NCBI GenBank assembly: GCA_944393295.1
Contig: CALXZR010000124.1
Location: 1-64,000 of the forward strand
Length of the DNA stretch: 64,000 bases
Direction: 5' to 3'
Source: an uncultured Clostridia bacterium
Lineage (GTDB): Bacteria; Bacillota_A; Clostridia; TANB77; CAG-508
Shown here: piece by piece, positions 1 through 9,763 of the stretch
How positions within the stretch are numbered: the first letter of the stretch is position 1
Layout: each line of letters opens with the position of its first letter
Notes under the pieces: model-generated
Told to the model about the DNA's origin: nothing
Seen by the model: the letters and a program-made list of their open reading frames with translations, nothing else
Databases searched by the model: none
Translations under genes and position numbers: made by a program

Positions 1-149
1 ATGGTAATATAGAAGATGCATTAAAAAGATTTAAAAGACAATGTGCTAGAAATGGCGTATTACAAGAAGTAAGAAAAAGAGAACATTATGAAAAACCAAG
101 TGTAAAAAGAAAGAAAAAATCAGAGGCTGCAAGAAAAAGAAAATTCTAA
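1..149 (+). CDS. rpsU: 30S ribosomal protein S21, C-terminal part (5' end outside window)
   Basis: The window opens inside this gene; the frame starting at base 3 encodes 48 residues and stops with TAA at 147-149. The visible protein has the S21 signature: a run like [15 protein letters not shown] followed by a very basic tail ending KRKF. S21 is a small subunit protein that binds near the anti-Shine-Dalgarno end of 16S rRNA. It is followed by yqeY, a very common gene order in Firmicutes, which supports the call. Truncated only by the window edge. Confidence 0.93.
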   Translation, partial: GNIEDALKRFKRQCARNGVLQEVRKREHYEKPSVKRKKKSEAARKRKF

Positions 150-179
150 GGCTTATATAGATTTTAATATGGTTGTAGA

Positions 180-206
180 GGACGGATACATTTATCGTAT
201 CTGTCC
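180..206 (+). promoter_or_regulatory. Hairpin between rpsU and yqeY
   Basis: Arms 180-189 (GGACGGATAC) and 197-206 (GTATCTGTCC) pair with one G-U wobble around a 7-nt loop, followed by a weak T-rich stretch and then the yqeY ribosome binding site. It may be a partial terminator or processing site that lowers yqeY expression relative to rpsU. Seen in the sequence; role inferred. Confidence 0.5.
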
Positions 207-232
207 TTTGTTATATAAAAGGAGGGATAAAA

Positions 233-673
233 ATGTTAAAGGAAAAATTAATGGATGATTTAAAAAATGCTATGAAAGAAAAAGACGAGATAAAAAAGAA
301 TACTGTTCAAATGGTAAGAGCTGCAATACTTCAAATAGAAAAGGATAAAGGAATACAGCTTGAGGATAATCAAATAATAGATATCATTGCTAAGGAAGTG
401 AAAAAAAGAAAAGATGCAGCTATTGACTTTCAAAAAAGTGGAAGAGAAGATTTAATTAGCAAAAATAATCTTGAGATAGAAATTTTAACTACATATTTAC
501 CAAAGCAACTAAGTAAAGAAGAAATAGAAACTATAGTAAAGGAAATAATTACAGAAGTACAAGCCACAAATATGAAAGATATGGGAAAAGTGATGAAAGC
601 TGCTAAAGAAAAAATTGGAGCAGCAGCTGATGGCAAAACAATAAATGAAGTAGTAAAAAATTTATTAGCATAA
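233..673 (+). CDS. yqeY: GatB/YqeY-domain protein
   Basis: 146-residue protein preceded by an ideal ribosome binding site (AAAGGAGGGA) 8 bases before the ATG. It has the YqeY layout: a lysine-rich N-terminal helix bundle (MLKEKLMDDLKNAMKEKD), the YLPKQLSKEEIE motif near residue 90, and a C-terminal domain resembling the tail of GatB, which binds tRNA in Glu-tRNA(Gln) amidotransferase. The biochemical role of stand-alone YqeY is not firmly established. It is cytoplasmic and probably co-transcribed with rpsU upstream. Length matches the family. Confidence 0.92.
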   Translation: MLKEKLMDDLKNAMKEKDEIKKNTVQMVRAAILQIEKDKGIQLEDNQIIDIIAKEVKKRKDAAIDFQKSGREDLISKNNLEIEILTTYLPKQLSKEEIETIVKEIITEVQATNMKDMGKVMKAAKEKIGAAADGKTINEVVKNLLA

Positions 674-701
674 AAGAAATACCCTTAAGGGTATTTCTTT
701 T
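672..701. terminator. Bidirectional terminator between yqeY and the CAP gene
   Basis: A perfect palindrome (AAAAGAAATACCC, then its complement around TTAA) lies between two convergent genes, with T-runs usable in both directions. It overlaps the stop codons of both genes. Confidence 0.85.
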
Positions 702-1569
702 ATTTTCCTATAAATAATTGAACTAAAATTTTACCATAAGTAGGACTACTAACAACTCCAACTCCAGTATAATTAAATTCATTGCTTAAAATATTATTTT
801 TGTGAGATTCTGAGTTCATCAATGCTGTTATAGCACCACTAATACTTGAGTTTCCAGCAATATTTTCGCTGGCTATTTTATATTTTATTCCATTGTTATC
901 TAACATTTCATACAATGTGCCGTAAGTTGGAGAAGTATGTGAAAAGTAATTATTTTTTACTAAATCTTCTGCTTTTAATCTAGCAGCATTTTGCAAATCT
1001 TCATCTATTTCTAAAATAGGAAGATTATTCTTTTCTCTTTCTTGATTAATTAAATTTATAAATTCTTGTTCATCGGCTGTGTAGTTAACAAGAGGAGTAT
1101 CTAAAGCAGAAGTGTATTGAGTTTCATTACTATTTTCGGCAGTATCTGAGTTTGTAGAAATAGTTTCAGTATTACTTACGGAATTACTTGTTTGAGACTG
1201 TAAATCAGAAGCATTAGAACTATTGTCATTTTCTTCTTGCAGAGGTTCTTCAGTATAATCTGTATAAGGTTCAATATAATCAGCATAAACAGTTCCAATA
1301 ATATCATTTTCTGCTTGTATTACATACCAATTTCCGAGTTTTGCGAAAACACGTATGTATTCGCCTTTTTCTAATAATCCAACTGCTTGAAAATGTATAC
1401 CAGGACCTCTACGGATATTTAAATGAGAAGCCGTAACTTTTGCGTATTCAAAATCAGGTTTTTCATAAGATTCTGTACCAAAAGATATAGAATAAATACT
1501 AATAAATAAAAGAATTAAAATAGATATTGTACAAATTATCTTTTTGTGCTTAAATAAAAAATTTTTCAT
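700..1569 (-). CDS. Secreted SH3-CAP (SCP/YkwD-like) protein
   Basis: 289-residue secreted protein. Start chosen at 1569, with AGGAGG 10 bases upstream; an upstream in-frame ATG has no ribosome binding site. Residues about 5-32 are a lysine-rich n-region plus hydrophobic signal/anchor. Residues about 42-105 are a bacterial SH3 domain (VTASHLNIRRGPG, GNWYVIQ, GTVYADYIEP). A Ser/Thr/Asn-rich linker follows, then a C-terminal CAP domain from about 165 (EFINLINQEREKNNLP, AARLKAEDL, YFSHTSPTYG, ENIAGN, GVGVV). CAP/SH3 proteins of this build occur in spore coats and cell walls of Clostridia. Role in wall binding is inferred. Confidence 0.87.
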   Translation of the reverse strand: MKNFLFKHKKIICTISILILLFISIYSISFGTESYEKPDFEYAKVTASHLNIRRGPGIHFQAVGLLEKGEYIRVFAKLGNWYVIQAENDIIGTVYADYIEPYTDYTEEPLQEENDNSSNASDLQSQTSNSVSNTETISTNSDTAENSNETQYTSALDTPLVNYTADEQEFINLINQEREKNNLPILEIDEDLQNAARLKAEDLVKNNYFSHTSPTYGTLYEMLDNNGIKYKIASENIAGNSSISGAITALMNSESHKNNILSNEFNYTGVGVVSSPTYGKILVQLFIGK

Positions 1570-1701
1570 AAAATTATACCTCCTTAGTAAATTAAAGAGA
1601 TTATAGTCAAAAAAATTTGAGTTTATACATATAAATAAATTAAATTTGTTTTTATTGCATAAATTTAAAATTAAATTCATAATTATAAATCGGTGATATT
1701 T

Positions 1702-2962
1702 ATGAATAGTAAGAGATATAAATATATAAAAAAAATATTAGTAGTTTTTATTAGTCTGATAATTGCTACTTCAAATATTTGTAAATGTTTTGCAGACATT
1801 GATAATGAAGAAGATATTGAAATTGAAAATTTAGAAAATGTTTCTGCAGAAGTATATAAACAGCCACAAATAGCTTCAAAATATGCTATTTGCATCGAAA
1901 GAACAACAAATACTATTTTATATGAAAATAAAGCTTATGAAAAAACCCAAATGGCTTCTACTACCAAAATAATGACAGCTATACTTGCAATCGAAAAAGG
2001 TGATTTAAAGGCAATAGTTACAATTTCTAAAAAAGCTGCTCAGACATCTGGCTCAAGGTTTGAGTTAGAAGAAAATATGCAAGTTTCTTTAAATGATTTA
2101 TTGTATGGATTGATGCTTCGTTCTCGGAAATGATGCCGCTGTTGCAATTGCAGAATATATAAGCGGAGATGTAGAAAGTTTTGCAAAGCTTATGAATCAA
2201 AAAGCACAAGAACTAAATATGAAAAATACAAATTTTGTAACACCAAATGGTTTGGACGATGAAAATCATTATTCAACAGCTTATGATATGGCTATTTTAA
2301 CGAATTATGCATTAAAAAATGAAAAATTTAAAGAAATTGTAGGAACAAAAACGACGAATGTTGCTTGGAAAGGAGGATATAGAACAATATCTAATACAAA
2401 TGAACTTTTGGGAAATTATCCAGGAGTATATGGAGTAAAAACAGGTTTTACATTTGGAGCTGGTAGATGTTTAATTTCAGCTTGTAAACAGAACGATTTA
2501 GATATTATTGTTGTAGTTTTAGGAGCAAATACAAAAAAAGATAGAACTGCAGATTCTATAAAAATATTAAATTATATAAATACTAATTATCAAATGGTTG
2601 ATATTTCATCAACAATAAATACAGCTTTTGAAAACTATAAAGATTATTTCGCTAAGAAATTTAATACTGAAAAAATTATAAATGATCCAAACATTAAATT
2701 AGAAGAAATTAATAATACTTTATATCCAATAAAAAAACAAGAACTTTCACTTCTGCAAACTAAAGCTTATACATTTTTAAACTTTTCAGAGGAAATACAA
2801 GAAAATACTAAAATAGGAGTATTACAAGTATATATAAATGATAATTTACTTGCACAGTATAATATTTTACTAGCAAATAATTTAATAAAAAAGAATTTTA
2901 GATATTATATTATTGATATTGTAAAAAATTATTTAAATTATATATGTATGAATGGATTTTAG
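1702..2962 (+). CDS. dacF: D-alanyl-D-alanine carboxypeptidase (DacF type), frame broken at 2125
   Basis: Peptidoglycan DD-carboxypeptidase of the S11 family; removes the terminal D-Ala of muropeptides outside the membrane. Signal sequence at the N-terminus (KKILVVFISLIIATS). The SxxK motif is ASTTK and KTG is in GVKTGFTFGAG. The SxN motif must read RSGNDAA, but the sequence has TCT CGG AAA TGA: one extra C at 2125 creates an in-frame CGG codon and a stop at 2131-2133. Skipping that one base gives a continuous 419-residue enzyme of normal length including the C-terminal beta domain. Either a real +1 frameshift at CGG, a pseudogene, or a sequence error. Start 1702 has GGTGAT upstream. Confidence 0.88.
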
Positions 2963-2966
2963 AATT

Positions 2967-3002
2967 AAAGTGCCTACATATTAAGAGTTTGTAGGCACTT
3001 TT
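2967..3002 (+). terminator. Rho-independent terminator after dacF
   Basis: Arms AAAGTGCCTACA (2967-2978) and TGTAGGCACTTT (2990-3001) form a perfect 12-bp stem followed by T residues. It ends the dacF unit. Confidence 0.88.
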
Positions 3003-3264
3003 AATATATTTTATATATAAAAATAGTCAATAAGTTACAAAATATAAAAATATAATACAAAATTATTTAAAAAGTGAATATAAATTGCTAAAAAATCTTG
3101 ATTTAAAGGCAAAAATGTAATATAATTGAAATATAGTGGGAAATTGTAGAGTCCCTAAATATATAAGATTTTAATCAAGTTTAGTCATATTTTGGTATAT
3201 TGACTAAATATAAAAAAAGATTAAAATATAATTATATAATACTATGTAAAGGAAGGATAAATAT
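3003..3264 (+). promoter_or_regulatory. Leader of the surface adhesin gene
   Basis: A 260-base A+T-rich stretch with no gene. It holds a short inverted repeat (TTTAGTCATAT and ATATTGACTAAA around 3180-3208) and several TATAAT-like boxes near 3227-3240, so the promoter is probably here, but I cannot fix a unique -35/-10 pair. AAAGGAAGGAT at about 3248-3258 is the ribosome binding site. Confidence 0.4.
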
Positions 3265-6200
3265 ATGTTAAGAACAAGAATCAAGAAGTTATTAGCAGCA
3301 ATTTGTATAATGGTTATTTTATTACCATATACATCAGAAGTATTAGCTGCTAGCTTAACACATGAAACAGAAAAAGCATTAATAGAAACTTCTAGACTTC
3401 ATGAAGGTGGAGAAGAGTCTAGTGGAACTTTATCTAGTGATTATGCAGATGAATATGATGTAAATCCTTACACATACAGAATTAAAGATACAATTATCTT
3501 TAAATTAATGCAATCTGGAGATACAGATTTTCAAGATGCTATGTATTGTTTAAATGCTGAAAAATCATTCCCAGGTCAAGAAAGTTTAGAATATGAAAAT
3601 AAGGGAGATTTTAAAGATGCTTCAAATGAAGCTGTAAAAGCATTAGGATTATCAGATAGCGATTATAAAGCATTAGTGTGGCTTGTAGATAATATGTATT
3701 TAAGAAAGCAAAATCCTGAATACAAGGATGAATTTTTAGCAAAGGCTTTTGCTGGAAGAATAGAAGCAGAGAAAAACAATATACCACCAACAACAGTAGA
3801 TTTAATAAAATCAAGATTGACAGATGATGATATAGAAGTTGTACAACAATGGGCTATGTGGTATTTCACAAATAGAAGTGTAGAAAAATATGCATCTTTT
3901 GGTTCTATATCAATTGAAGGTATAGATTTAGAAACAATGCAAGAAGTATCTGGTAGTTATTTAGATGTAACAGGTTCTGCTATTCGTCAAGAATATGCTA
4001 CTGAACTATATAATTATTTAGTACAATCAGCAATAGAAGGTGAAGAAGATGTAGATGTTACATATCCTAGCATTGCTGTATCAAATACAGATATAAAAAG
4101 CGAAGTAGATGGAAAATATTATAAAGTAGGACCATTTAAAGTAAATAGTGGAACAGCAGATGCAAGTACATATACTATTAAATTAACAGATGGTACAAAC
4201 GAATTAAGTGAAGATAAATATTCAATTTTAATAGAGGGTGAAGAAGATTTCACTACACAAAAAGTAAACGAGATTTTTGATAAAAATTATTACATATATT
4301 TACCTATTGAAAATAATGATGTATCAAGAGTAGAGTTAACCTTAAATTACAATAAATATGAAACAAAGGCTACTATATGGGAAACAGAAGATACTAGATA
4401 TCAACCAATAGTGTTAATAACAAAGGAAAATACACCAGTAGAGGAAAAAGTATTTAAAGATATAGAAGAAAAAACAGCAGACCTAGCTTTAAAGAAATAT
4501 ATCATTTCTGCAGGTGGAGAAGAAGTACGTCGTTCAAATAATACTTCTGCAAATCAACCAGTTGTTGATGCTACAGATTTAGTTTCTGGAGGAGAGGATG
4601 CTAAATACTATGCCGAAAAATCTCCAGTAGAAGTTGAAATTGGCGATAAAGTAGTTTTTGAAATTAGAGTATATAATGAAGGACAGATAGCAGGAACAGC
4701 ATCACAAATTGTTGATTATTTACCAGAAGGTTTAACACTTACAGAAAATAGTGAAATTAATAATAGATATGGTTGGACAACTTCAGCAAATGGTAGAGTT
4801 ATTTCAACAACAGCATTAGCAAATGTTGTGCTTCCAGCTTTTAATGTAGAAGAAAATATAATTACAAGTAGTTATGTGCAAGTAGAGTGCACAGTTTCTG
4901 GAAATTTAGACTCTGGAAAAGTATTAACAAATGTAGCTGAAATAACAGCTGATGATATAACCGATAGAGATTCAGAACCAGGATCAATAAACCAAGAAGA
5001 TATTAATACAGAAACTTATACAGGAAATAAAGAAAATAAAACTGATTTAACAGATAAAAATTATAACTATAAAGGCCTTGAAGATGATGATGATTTTGAA
5101 AAATTAATTATAAAAGGAGGAACTTTTGATTTAGCTCTAAAGAAATTTATTACAAGAGTTAATGATGAAGCAAAAACAGATAGAGAACCTACTGTGGATG
5201 TAAAACCACTTACAGAAGGTTCAAAAGATGCAAATTATACAACCACAAAAACACCAGTAACTGTAAAAAAAGGAGATATAGTTTACTATACAATTCGTGT
5301 ATATAATGAAGGAACTAATAGTGGATATGCAGAAGAAATTGCAGATTATTTACCACAAGGATTAGGATTCATAGTAAATCATACAGTTAATGTTGATAAT
5401 TATTGGGCAATTCCAACAGATGGAACAACAGTTAAACTTACAGATATTGAAAATGGAACAGCAAATTTATCTGTAGATGATTTTACTGGTGTAACAGATT
5501 TAGCTGATGTAGAAGTTGTTACAGGAAATTATATAAAATTAACTTCAACAAAATTAAAATCAAATGATGCAGATACAAAGAATTTAATTGATGGATTTGA
5601 TCCTGCTACAGATACAGAATTGGCTTATAAAGATATACAAGTAGCTTGTATAGTTTTGGCAGATGAGGTAATTGAAAACAATTTCAAAAATATTGCTGAA
5701 ATTACAAAAGACTCAGATGAAAATAGAGAGGAAGTTACAGATAGAGATTCTACTCCAGATACAGTTAATCCAAACGATTACCCTGGAAATGATGAAAATC
5801 AAGATGACCATGATTATGAAGATTTAACAATGGACGAACCAAAAACATTTGACTTAAGTTTACAAAAATTTATTACAGATGTAAATGGAACTGCTATTAC
5901 AAACAGAGTTCCAACAATAACAAAAAATGAAGATGGAACATTAAGATTTAATCATTCAACAGAAGCTTTAGCTGTGGCTAATAATGATGTAGTAACATAT
6001 ACAATTCGTGTATATAATGAAGGCGAGCAAGCAGGATATGCAGCAGAAATTGGTGATGATATTCCAAGCGGCTTAGTATTTTTACCAGATAATGATATAA
6101 ATAAAAAATATGGTTGGCAATTATATGACAAAAATGGAGAACTAACTACTGATATTAATCAGGCTGTTAGTGTAAGAACTGATTATTTATCAAAAGAAAA

Positions 6201-7098
6201 ATCAGAAGAAAGACAAGAAGATAATTTACTAAATCCTTATAATAAAGATGCTGAAATCAGTACAGAAGCTGGAAGTGCAAATCCAGATTATAGAGATGTA
6301 CAAATAGTTTTTCAAGTATCAGAAGATGTATTATCAAAAGATACAACAAACAAAGAAGATAGACAGATTATTAATACAGCTGAAATTACAGATGATCAAG
6401 ACGAAAACGGAGATCCAGTTGATGATGTAGACTCTACACCAGGAAACAATAAAGAAGATGAAGATGATATAGATCAAGAAAAACTATATGTAAAATATTT
6501 TGACCTAGCTTTAAAGAAAGACTTAGTAAAAATAATAATTACAGAGGATGGAAATACAAGAGAGATTGTTGCAGATAATCCAGATGAATTATTAAAGGTT
6601 GAAATTCATAGAAAGAAAATAGATTCAACAGTAGTAAAATTTGTTTATCAAATTACAGTAACAAATGAAGGTGAAATTGCTGGATATGCTCAAGAAGTAA
6701 AAGATTATATTCCAGATGGACTAAAATTTGTGCAAGAAGATAATGAAAATTGGTCTCAAGTATCTGATAAGGTAATTGTAACAGACGAACTTGCCGAAAC
6801 TTTATTAAATCCAGGAGATAGTGCTTCTGTAAATGTAACTTTACAATGGGAAAATTCAGAAGATAATATGGGACAAAAAGTAAATACAGCAGAGATTAGT
6901 AAAGATTATAATGATAATGGTTCTAAAGATATAGATTCTACTCCAGATAATAAAGTAGCAGGAGAAGATGATATAGATACTGCACCAGTATTATTAAGTA
7001 TATCAACAGGTGTAGATAGACCATATATAATTTTACCAACTGCAGTTATAACAATTTTAGCAACAGGTATAATCTTAATTAAAAAATATGTATTATAA
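3265..7098 (+). CDS. Thioester-domain (TQXA-type) surface adhesin with repeated DUF11/isopeptide-like stalk
   Basis: 1277-residue cell-surface protein. Signal peptide at about 1-29. Residues about 60-270 look like a thioester (TQXA) domain: a cysteine in DAMYCLNAEK (Cys95) and the QQWAMW motif (Gln195), the pair that in this family forms an internal Cys-Gln thioester able to bond to host amines. Four long repeats follow, starting near 406, 620, 861 and 1078. Each opens with a DLALKK-like segment, then VYNEG, a DYLPEGL motif and an Asn-rich NTAEI strand, typical of DUF11-like domains with possible Lys-Asn isopeptide bonds. The C-terminus is a hydrophobic helix ending IKKYVL; no LPXTG is seen. 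Adhesion to host or matrix is inferred. Confidence 0.8.
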   Translation: MLRTRIKKLLAAICIMVILLPYTSEVLAASLTHETEKALIETSRLHEGGEESSGTLSSDYADEYDVNPYTYRIKDTIIFKLMQSGDTDFQDAMYCLNAEKSFPGQESLEYENKGDFKDASNEAVKALGLSDSDYKALVWLVDNMYLRKQNPEYKDEFLAKAFAGRIEAEKNNIPPTTVDLIKSRLTDDDIEVVQQWAMWYFTNRSVEKYASFGSISIEGIDLETMQEVSGSYLDVTGSAIRQEYATELYNYLVQSAIEGEEDVDVTYPSIAVSNTDIKSEVDGKYYKVGPFKVNSGTADASTYTIKLTDGTNELSEDKYSILIEGEEDFTTQKVNEIFDKNYYIYLPIENNDVSRVELTLNYNKYETKATIWETEDTRYQPIVLITKENTPVEEKVFKDIEEKTADLALKKYIISAGGEEVRRSNNTSANQPVVDATDLVSGGEDAKYYAEKSPVEVEIGDKVVFEIRVYNEGQIAGTASQIVDYLPEGLTLTENSEINNRYGWTTSANGRVISTTALANVVLPAFNVEENIITSSYVQVECTVSGNLDSGKVLTNVAEITADDITDRDSEPGSINQEDINTETYTGNKENKTDLTDKNYNYKGLEDDDDFEKLIIKGGTFDLALKKFITRVNDEAKTDREPTVDVKPLTEGSKDANYTTTKTPVTVKKGDIVYYTIRVYNEGTNSGYAEEIADYLPQGLGFIVNHTVNVDNYWAIPTDGTTVKLTDIENGTANLSVDDFTGVTDLADVEVVTGNYIKLTSTKLKSNDADTKNLIDGFDPATDTELAYKDIQVACIVLADEVIENNFKNIAEITKDSDENREEVTDRDSTPDTVNPNDYPGNDENQDDHDYEDLTMDEPKTFDLSLQKFITDVNGTAITNRVPTITKNEDGTLRFNHSTEALAVANNDVVTYTIRVYNEGEQAGYAAEIGDDIPSGLVFLPDNDINKKYGWQLYDKNGELTTDINQAVSVRTDYLSKEKSEERQEDNLLNPYNKDAEISTEAGSANPDYRDVQIVFQVSEDVLSKDTTNKEDRQIINTAEITDDQDENGDPVDDVDSTPGNNKEDEDDIDQEKLYVKYFDLALKKDLVKIIITEDGNTREIVADNPDELLKVEIHRKKIDSTVVKFVYQITVTNEGEIAGYAQEVKDYIPDGLKFVQEDNENWSQVSDKVIVTDELAETLLNPGDSASVNVTLQWENSEDNMGQKVNTAEISKDYNDNGSKDIDSTPDNKVAGEDDIDTAPVLLSISTGVDRPYIILPTAVITILATGIILIKKYVL

Positions 7099-7113
7099 AA
7101 AGTAATATAAAAT

Positions 7114-7147
7114 AAAAGTGTTAGTTAATTTAAGCTAGCACTTTTTC
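7114..7147 (+). terminator. Terminator after the adhesin gene
   Basis: AAAAGTGTTAG and CTAGCACTTTT arms with one wobble, followed by T-rich sequence. The next gene starts 100 bases later with its own A+T-rich promoter region. Confidence 0.75.
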
Positions 7148-7249
7148 ATTTTTTTACAATTTATTGTATAAATTTATTAATTTTTACATTTACAATAAAA
7201 TTTGTATATGTTATAATTTATTTTGAAATAAAACAGAAGAGGTGATAAA

Positions 7250-8503
7250 ATGAACCAAATTTTGGATTATAACCCTAATAAAAGTAGTAAAGGTTCATCA
7301 GGTTCAGATAAAATAGTAAGATTTTTTGCAATTATGCTTATAATTTTTGCACTGTGCTTGGTTGCAAGTGGAGTGTACAAAATGTATGCAAGAAATAAAG
7401 AAAATTCTACTAGCACGGGACAACAAGTTGCAAATGCCGTGATAAATGTGGAAAAACTGGAAAGTACTTTAAAAATTTCTGTAACACATACAAAAGCAAT
7501 AGAAAGATTGATATATAGTTGGAATGATAGTACTGAAACAGTTGTAAAGGGAACCGGAGAAAATAGTTTAGAAAAAGAAATTCCTCTTCCAGCTGGTACA
7601 AATACATTACATGCTAAAGTAGTTGATGTAGATGGAAATGAAACAACTTATGAAGAAGAAATTGTTGCTGAAAACGGAACTGATATATTAAATCCAGTAA
7701 TTACTTTAAGTGTAACAGAAGATAGAAAATTAAAAATTACTGTTACAGATGAAACAGCATTAGATTTTATTACATATCGTTGGAATGCTGATGAAGAAGT
7801 TAGAATAGAAGCTGAAGGTGATAAAAAGACAATAGAAACTGAAATTGAAATTTTAAGAGGAAATAATGATATAACAATTATAGCGGTTGATAGTAGCAAT
7901 AATACTACAACTGAAACAAAAAGTTATACAGGTTTGACAAAACCAGAAATTACACTTACATTATCTTCAGATAAGACAAAGGTAACAGTTGCAATTACAC
8001 ATGAAAATGGAATAAAAGGTGTATCTGGTACATTAAATGGTCAAGATTTTAATGTAAATGGTGTAGAAGAGGGTACAAAAGACTTAAACTTTGAACTTTC
8101 TTTAGCAGAAGGCGTAAATCAAGTAAAAGTAATTGCTTCTAGTGTTGATGGAACAGAAACTACTGTAGAGCAAGAGTTTACATATGGAACAGAAACAACA
8201 GATGAAAATACTAATACAGTTGATAATAACCAAAATAATAATCAAATAGATAAACCAGTTGTTACAGCTGAACAGAGAGCTGATAATAATAAAAAGCTAT
8301 ATGTAGAAATGAGCTATGAGAAAGGATTGAAATCAGCCACATTACAATTTAACGGACAAAATTATGATGTTAATATTGCCGAAAATACAACAAATGCAAA
8401 TTTTGAATTAGATTTACTAGAAGGTGAGAACAAAATAATTTTAACAGTAGTTGGACAAGATGGAGCAACACAAGTGTTAGAGAAAAACTTTACAGTACAA
8501 TAA
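7250..8503 (+). CDS. Membrane-anchored protein with Ig-like repeats
   Basis: 417 residues with RBS AGAGGTGAT. A short cytoplasmic N-terminus rich in Ser/Lys precedes one transmembrane helix (about residues 25-46, RFFAIMLIIFALCLVASGVY), so the rest is outside the cell. The outside part is a chain of about four beta-rich repeats of 80-90 residues with recurring patterns such as LPAGTNTLHAKVVDVDGNE, LRGNNDITIIAVDSSNN and LLEGENKIILTVVGQDG, resembling bacterial Ig-like folds. An Asn/Thr linker lies near 320-335. No enzyme motif is visible. It is followed after 20 bases by the receiver-GGDEF gene, so the two are likely co-transcribed. Confidence 0.7.
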   Translation: MNQILDYNPNKSSKGSSGSDKIVRFFAIMLIIFALCLVASGVYKMYARNKENSTSTGQQVANAVINVEKLESTLKISVTHTKAIERLIYSWNDSTETVVKGTGENSLEKEIPLPAGTNTLHAKVVDVDGNETTYEEEIVAENGTDILNPVITLSVTEDRKLKITVTDETALDFITYRWNADEEVRIEAEGDKKTIETEIEILRGNNDITIIAVDSSNNTTTETKSYTGLTKPEITLTLSSDKTKVTVAITHENGIKGVSGTLNGQDFNVNGVEEGTKDLNFELSLAEGVNQVKVIASSVDGTETTVEQEFTYGTETTDENTNTVDNNQNNNQIDKPVVTAEQRADNNKKLYVEMSYEKGLKSATLQFNGQNYDVNIAENTTNANFELDLLEGENKIILTVVGQDGATQVLEKNFTVQ

Positions 8504-8523
8504 AGATAAAATAGGAGAATGGT

Positions 8524-9450
8524 ATGGTACAAGAAGTATATATAATTGATGATCAAAAAGAATTAATTGAAAATTTAAAAATTGCATTCAAAGATGATAA
8601 AGAATACAAATTTAAAACCGTAGGAACGGATAATTTAGAAGAAGCTTTAAGAAATATACCATCTCTTATTATTATAGATGAAGATACAGCTAAAATAGAT
8701 ATATTAGAACTATGCAATAAAATTAGAGCAGATGAAGATAATAGCATAACACCAATTATTGTTATAACATCAAACAAAGAAAGAACACATAGAATTGATG
8801 TGTTAAAAACACATGTAGAATATTTTATTAAAAAGCCGATTGATGAAGAGTATTTATATTATACTATAAAAAATATTACTTCTTTAATGTATATAAATAG
8901 AAGAGTAAGTCCTTTAACTGGTTTGCCAGGTAATGTACAAATTCAAGCAGAAATGAAAAAAAGATTATTAAACAAAGAAGTTTTTGCTATAATGTATTTT
9001 GATTTAGATAATTTTAAAGCATATAATGATGTTTATGGATTTGCAAATGGCGATGAAATAATAAAATTTACAGCTAAAGTCATATTAAAGCATGTTCACA
9101 ATATAGAAAATAGTGATAATTTTGTAGGACATATTGGAGGAGATGACTTTGTAGCAATTATAGGGGAGACTGATTATGATAAAGTTTGTCAAGATATAAT
9201 AGCTGAGTTTGATAGTGAAGCAGTAGAATATTATAATGAAGAAGATGTTGAAAGAGGATATGTAGAAGTAGCAAATAGAAAAGGAATTATTGAACAATTT
9301 CCACTTACTTCCATTTCAATTGGTGTTGTTGAAGTAGATAATAAAACTTTTAGATCAACTTTAGAAATTGGAGAAGTTGGAGCTCAAGTAAAACATAGAG
9401 CAAAAACAATTATGGGAAGTACTTATGTAATAAATAGAAGAAAATTTTAA
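8524..9450 (+). CDS. Response-regulator receiver-GGDEF protein (probable diguanylate cyclase)
   Basis: 308 residues. Residues 1-120 are a receiver domain (VYIIDDQKELI acidic pocket, IIIDEDT phosphoacceptor region, KKPIDEE with the conserved lysine). Residues about 135-300 are a GGDEF domain with SPLTGLPGN, FDLDNFKAYND and an HIGGDDF signature, a functional variant of GG(D/E)EF. It should make c-di-GMP from two GTP; no EAL domain is present. Its position 20 bases after an Ig-like surface protein suggests shared expression, and c-di-GMP commonly controls surface structures in Clostridia. Active-site integrity is seen; activity is inferred. Confidence 0.86.
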   Translation: MVQEVYIIDDQKELIENLKIAFKDDKEYKFKTVGTDNLEEALRNIPSLIIIDEDTAKIDILELCNKIRADEDNSITPIIVITSNKERTHRIDVLKTHVEYFIKKPIDEEYLYYTIKNITSLMYINRRVSPLTGLPGNVQIQAEMKKRLLNKEVFAIMYFDLDNFKAYNDVYGFANGDEIIKFTAKVILKHVHNIENSDNFVGHIGGDDFVAIIGETDYDKVCQDIIAEFDSEAVEYYNEEDVERGYVEVANRKGIIEQFPLTSISIGVVEVDNKTFRSTLEIGEVGAQVKHRAKTIMGSTYVINRRKF

Positions 9451-9458
9451 TAATATTA

Positions 9459-9505
9459 AAAATGAAGAAAATTGTAAGTTACTTTTAATTTTCTTCATTT
9501 TTTTT
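9459..9505. terminator. Bidirectional terminator after the GGDEF gene
   Basis: AAAATGAAGAAAATT (9459-9473) pairs with AATTTTCTTCATTTT, flanked by A-runs and T-runs. It serves both converging genes and overlaps the 3' end of the leftward small gene. Confidence 0.78.
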
Positions 9506-9700
9506 GCACATCTTATTTAATTTTTTGTTAATATGGTTTATTTGTATTTGAGCAAATAAACCGTTTTTATTTTTTATAATTTGTTTCTTTTTTAAGAATT
9601 TAATTGCCAAACTTCTTTTTTCTAATGGTATTTTAGATAGGAGTTTTGCTTCGTCAATTTTATTTGTAACTTCGTTTAAATAATCTATTTCTTTTTCCAT
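9485..9700 (-). CDS. Small lysine-rich protein of unknown function
   Basis: 71-residue protein. Start 9700 chosen because GGAGG lies 6-10 bases upstream; the longer in-frame start at 9751 has none. Predominantly helical and basic, with the patterns NEVTNKIDEAKLLSKIPLEKRSLAIKF and KNKNGLFAQIQINHINKK. The middle may be a helix-turn-helix-like segment, but this is weak. No family recognised. It lies downstream of cwlD on the same strand, with 63 bases between them. Confidence 0.6.
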   Translation of the reverse strand: MEKEIDYLNEVTNKIDEAKLLSKIPLEKRSLAIKFLKKKQIIKNKNGLFAQIQINHINKKLNKMCKKNEEN

Positions 9701-9763
9701 TATAGGCCTCCTAATTTTAAATATATTATCATAATTTATTTTAAAACTCAATAATTATTAAAA

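Noticed and set aside
2192..2962. Second half of dacF as a separate gene
   Set aside because: No ribosome binding site, and it lacks the SxxK part; the codons between 2126 and 2192 continue the conserved domain.
3003..3264. Riboswitch (e.g. c-di-GMP type) upstream of the adhesin
   Set aside because: No recognisable conserved core; only short A+T-rich inverted repeats.
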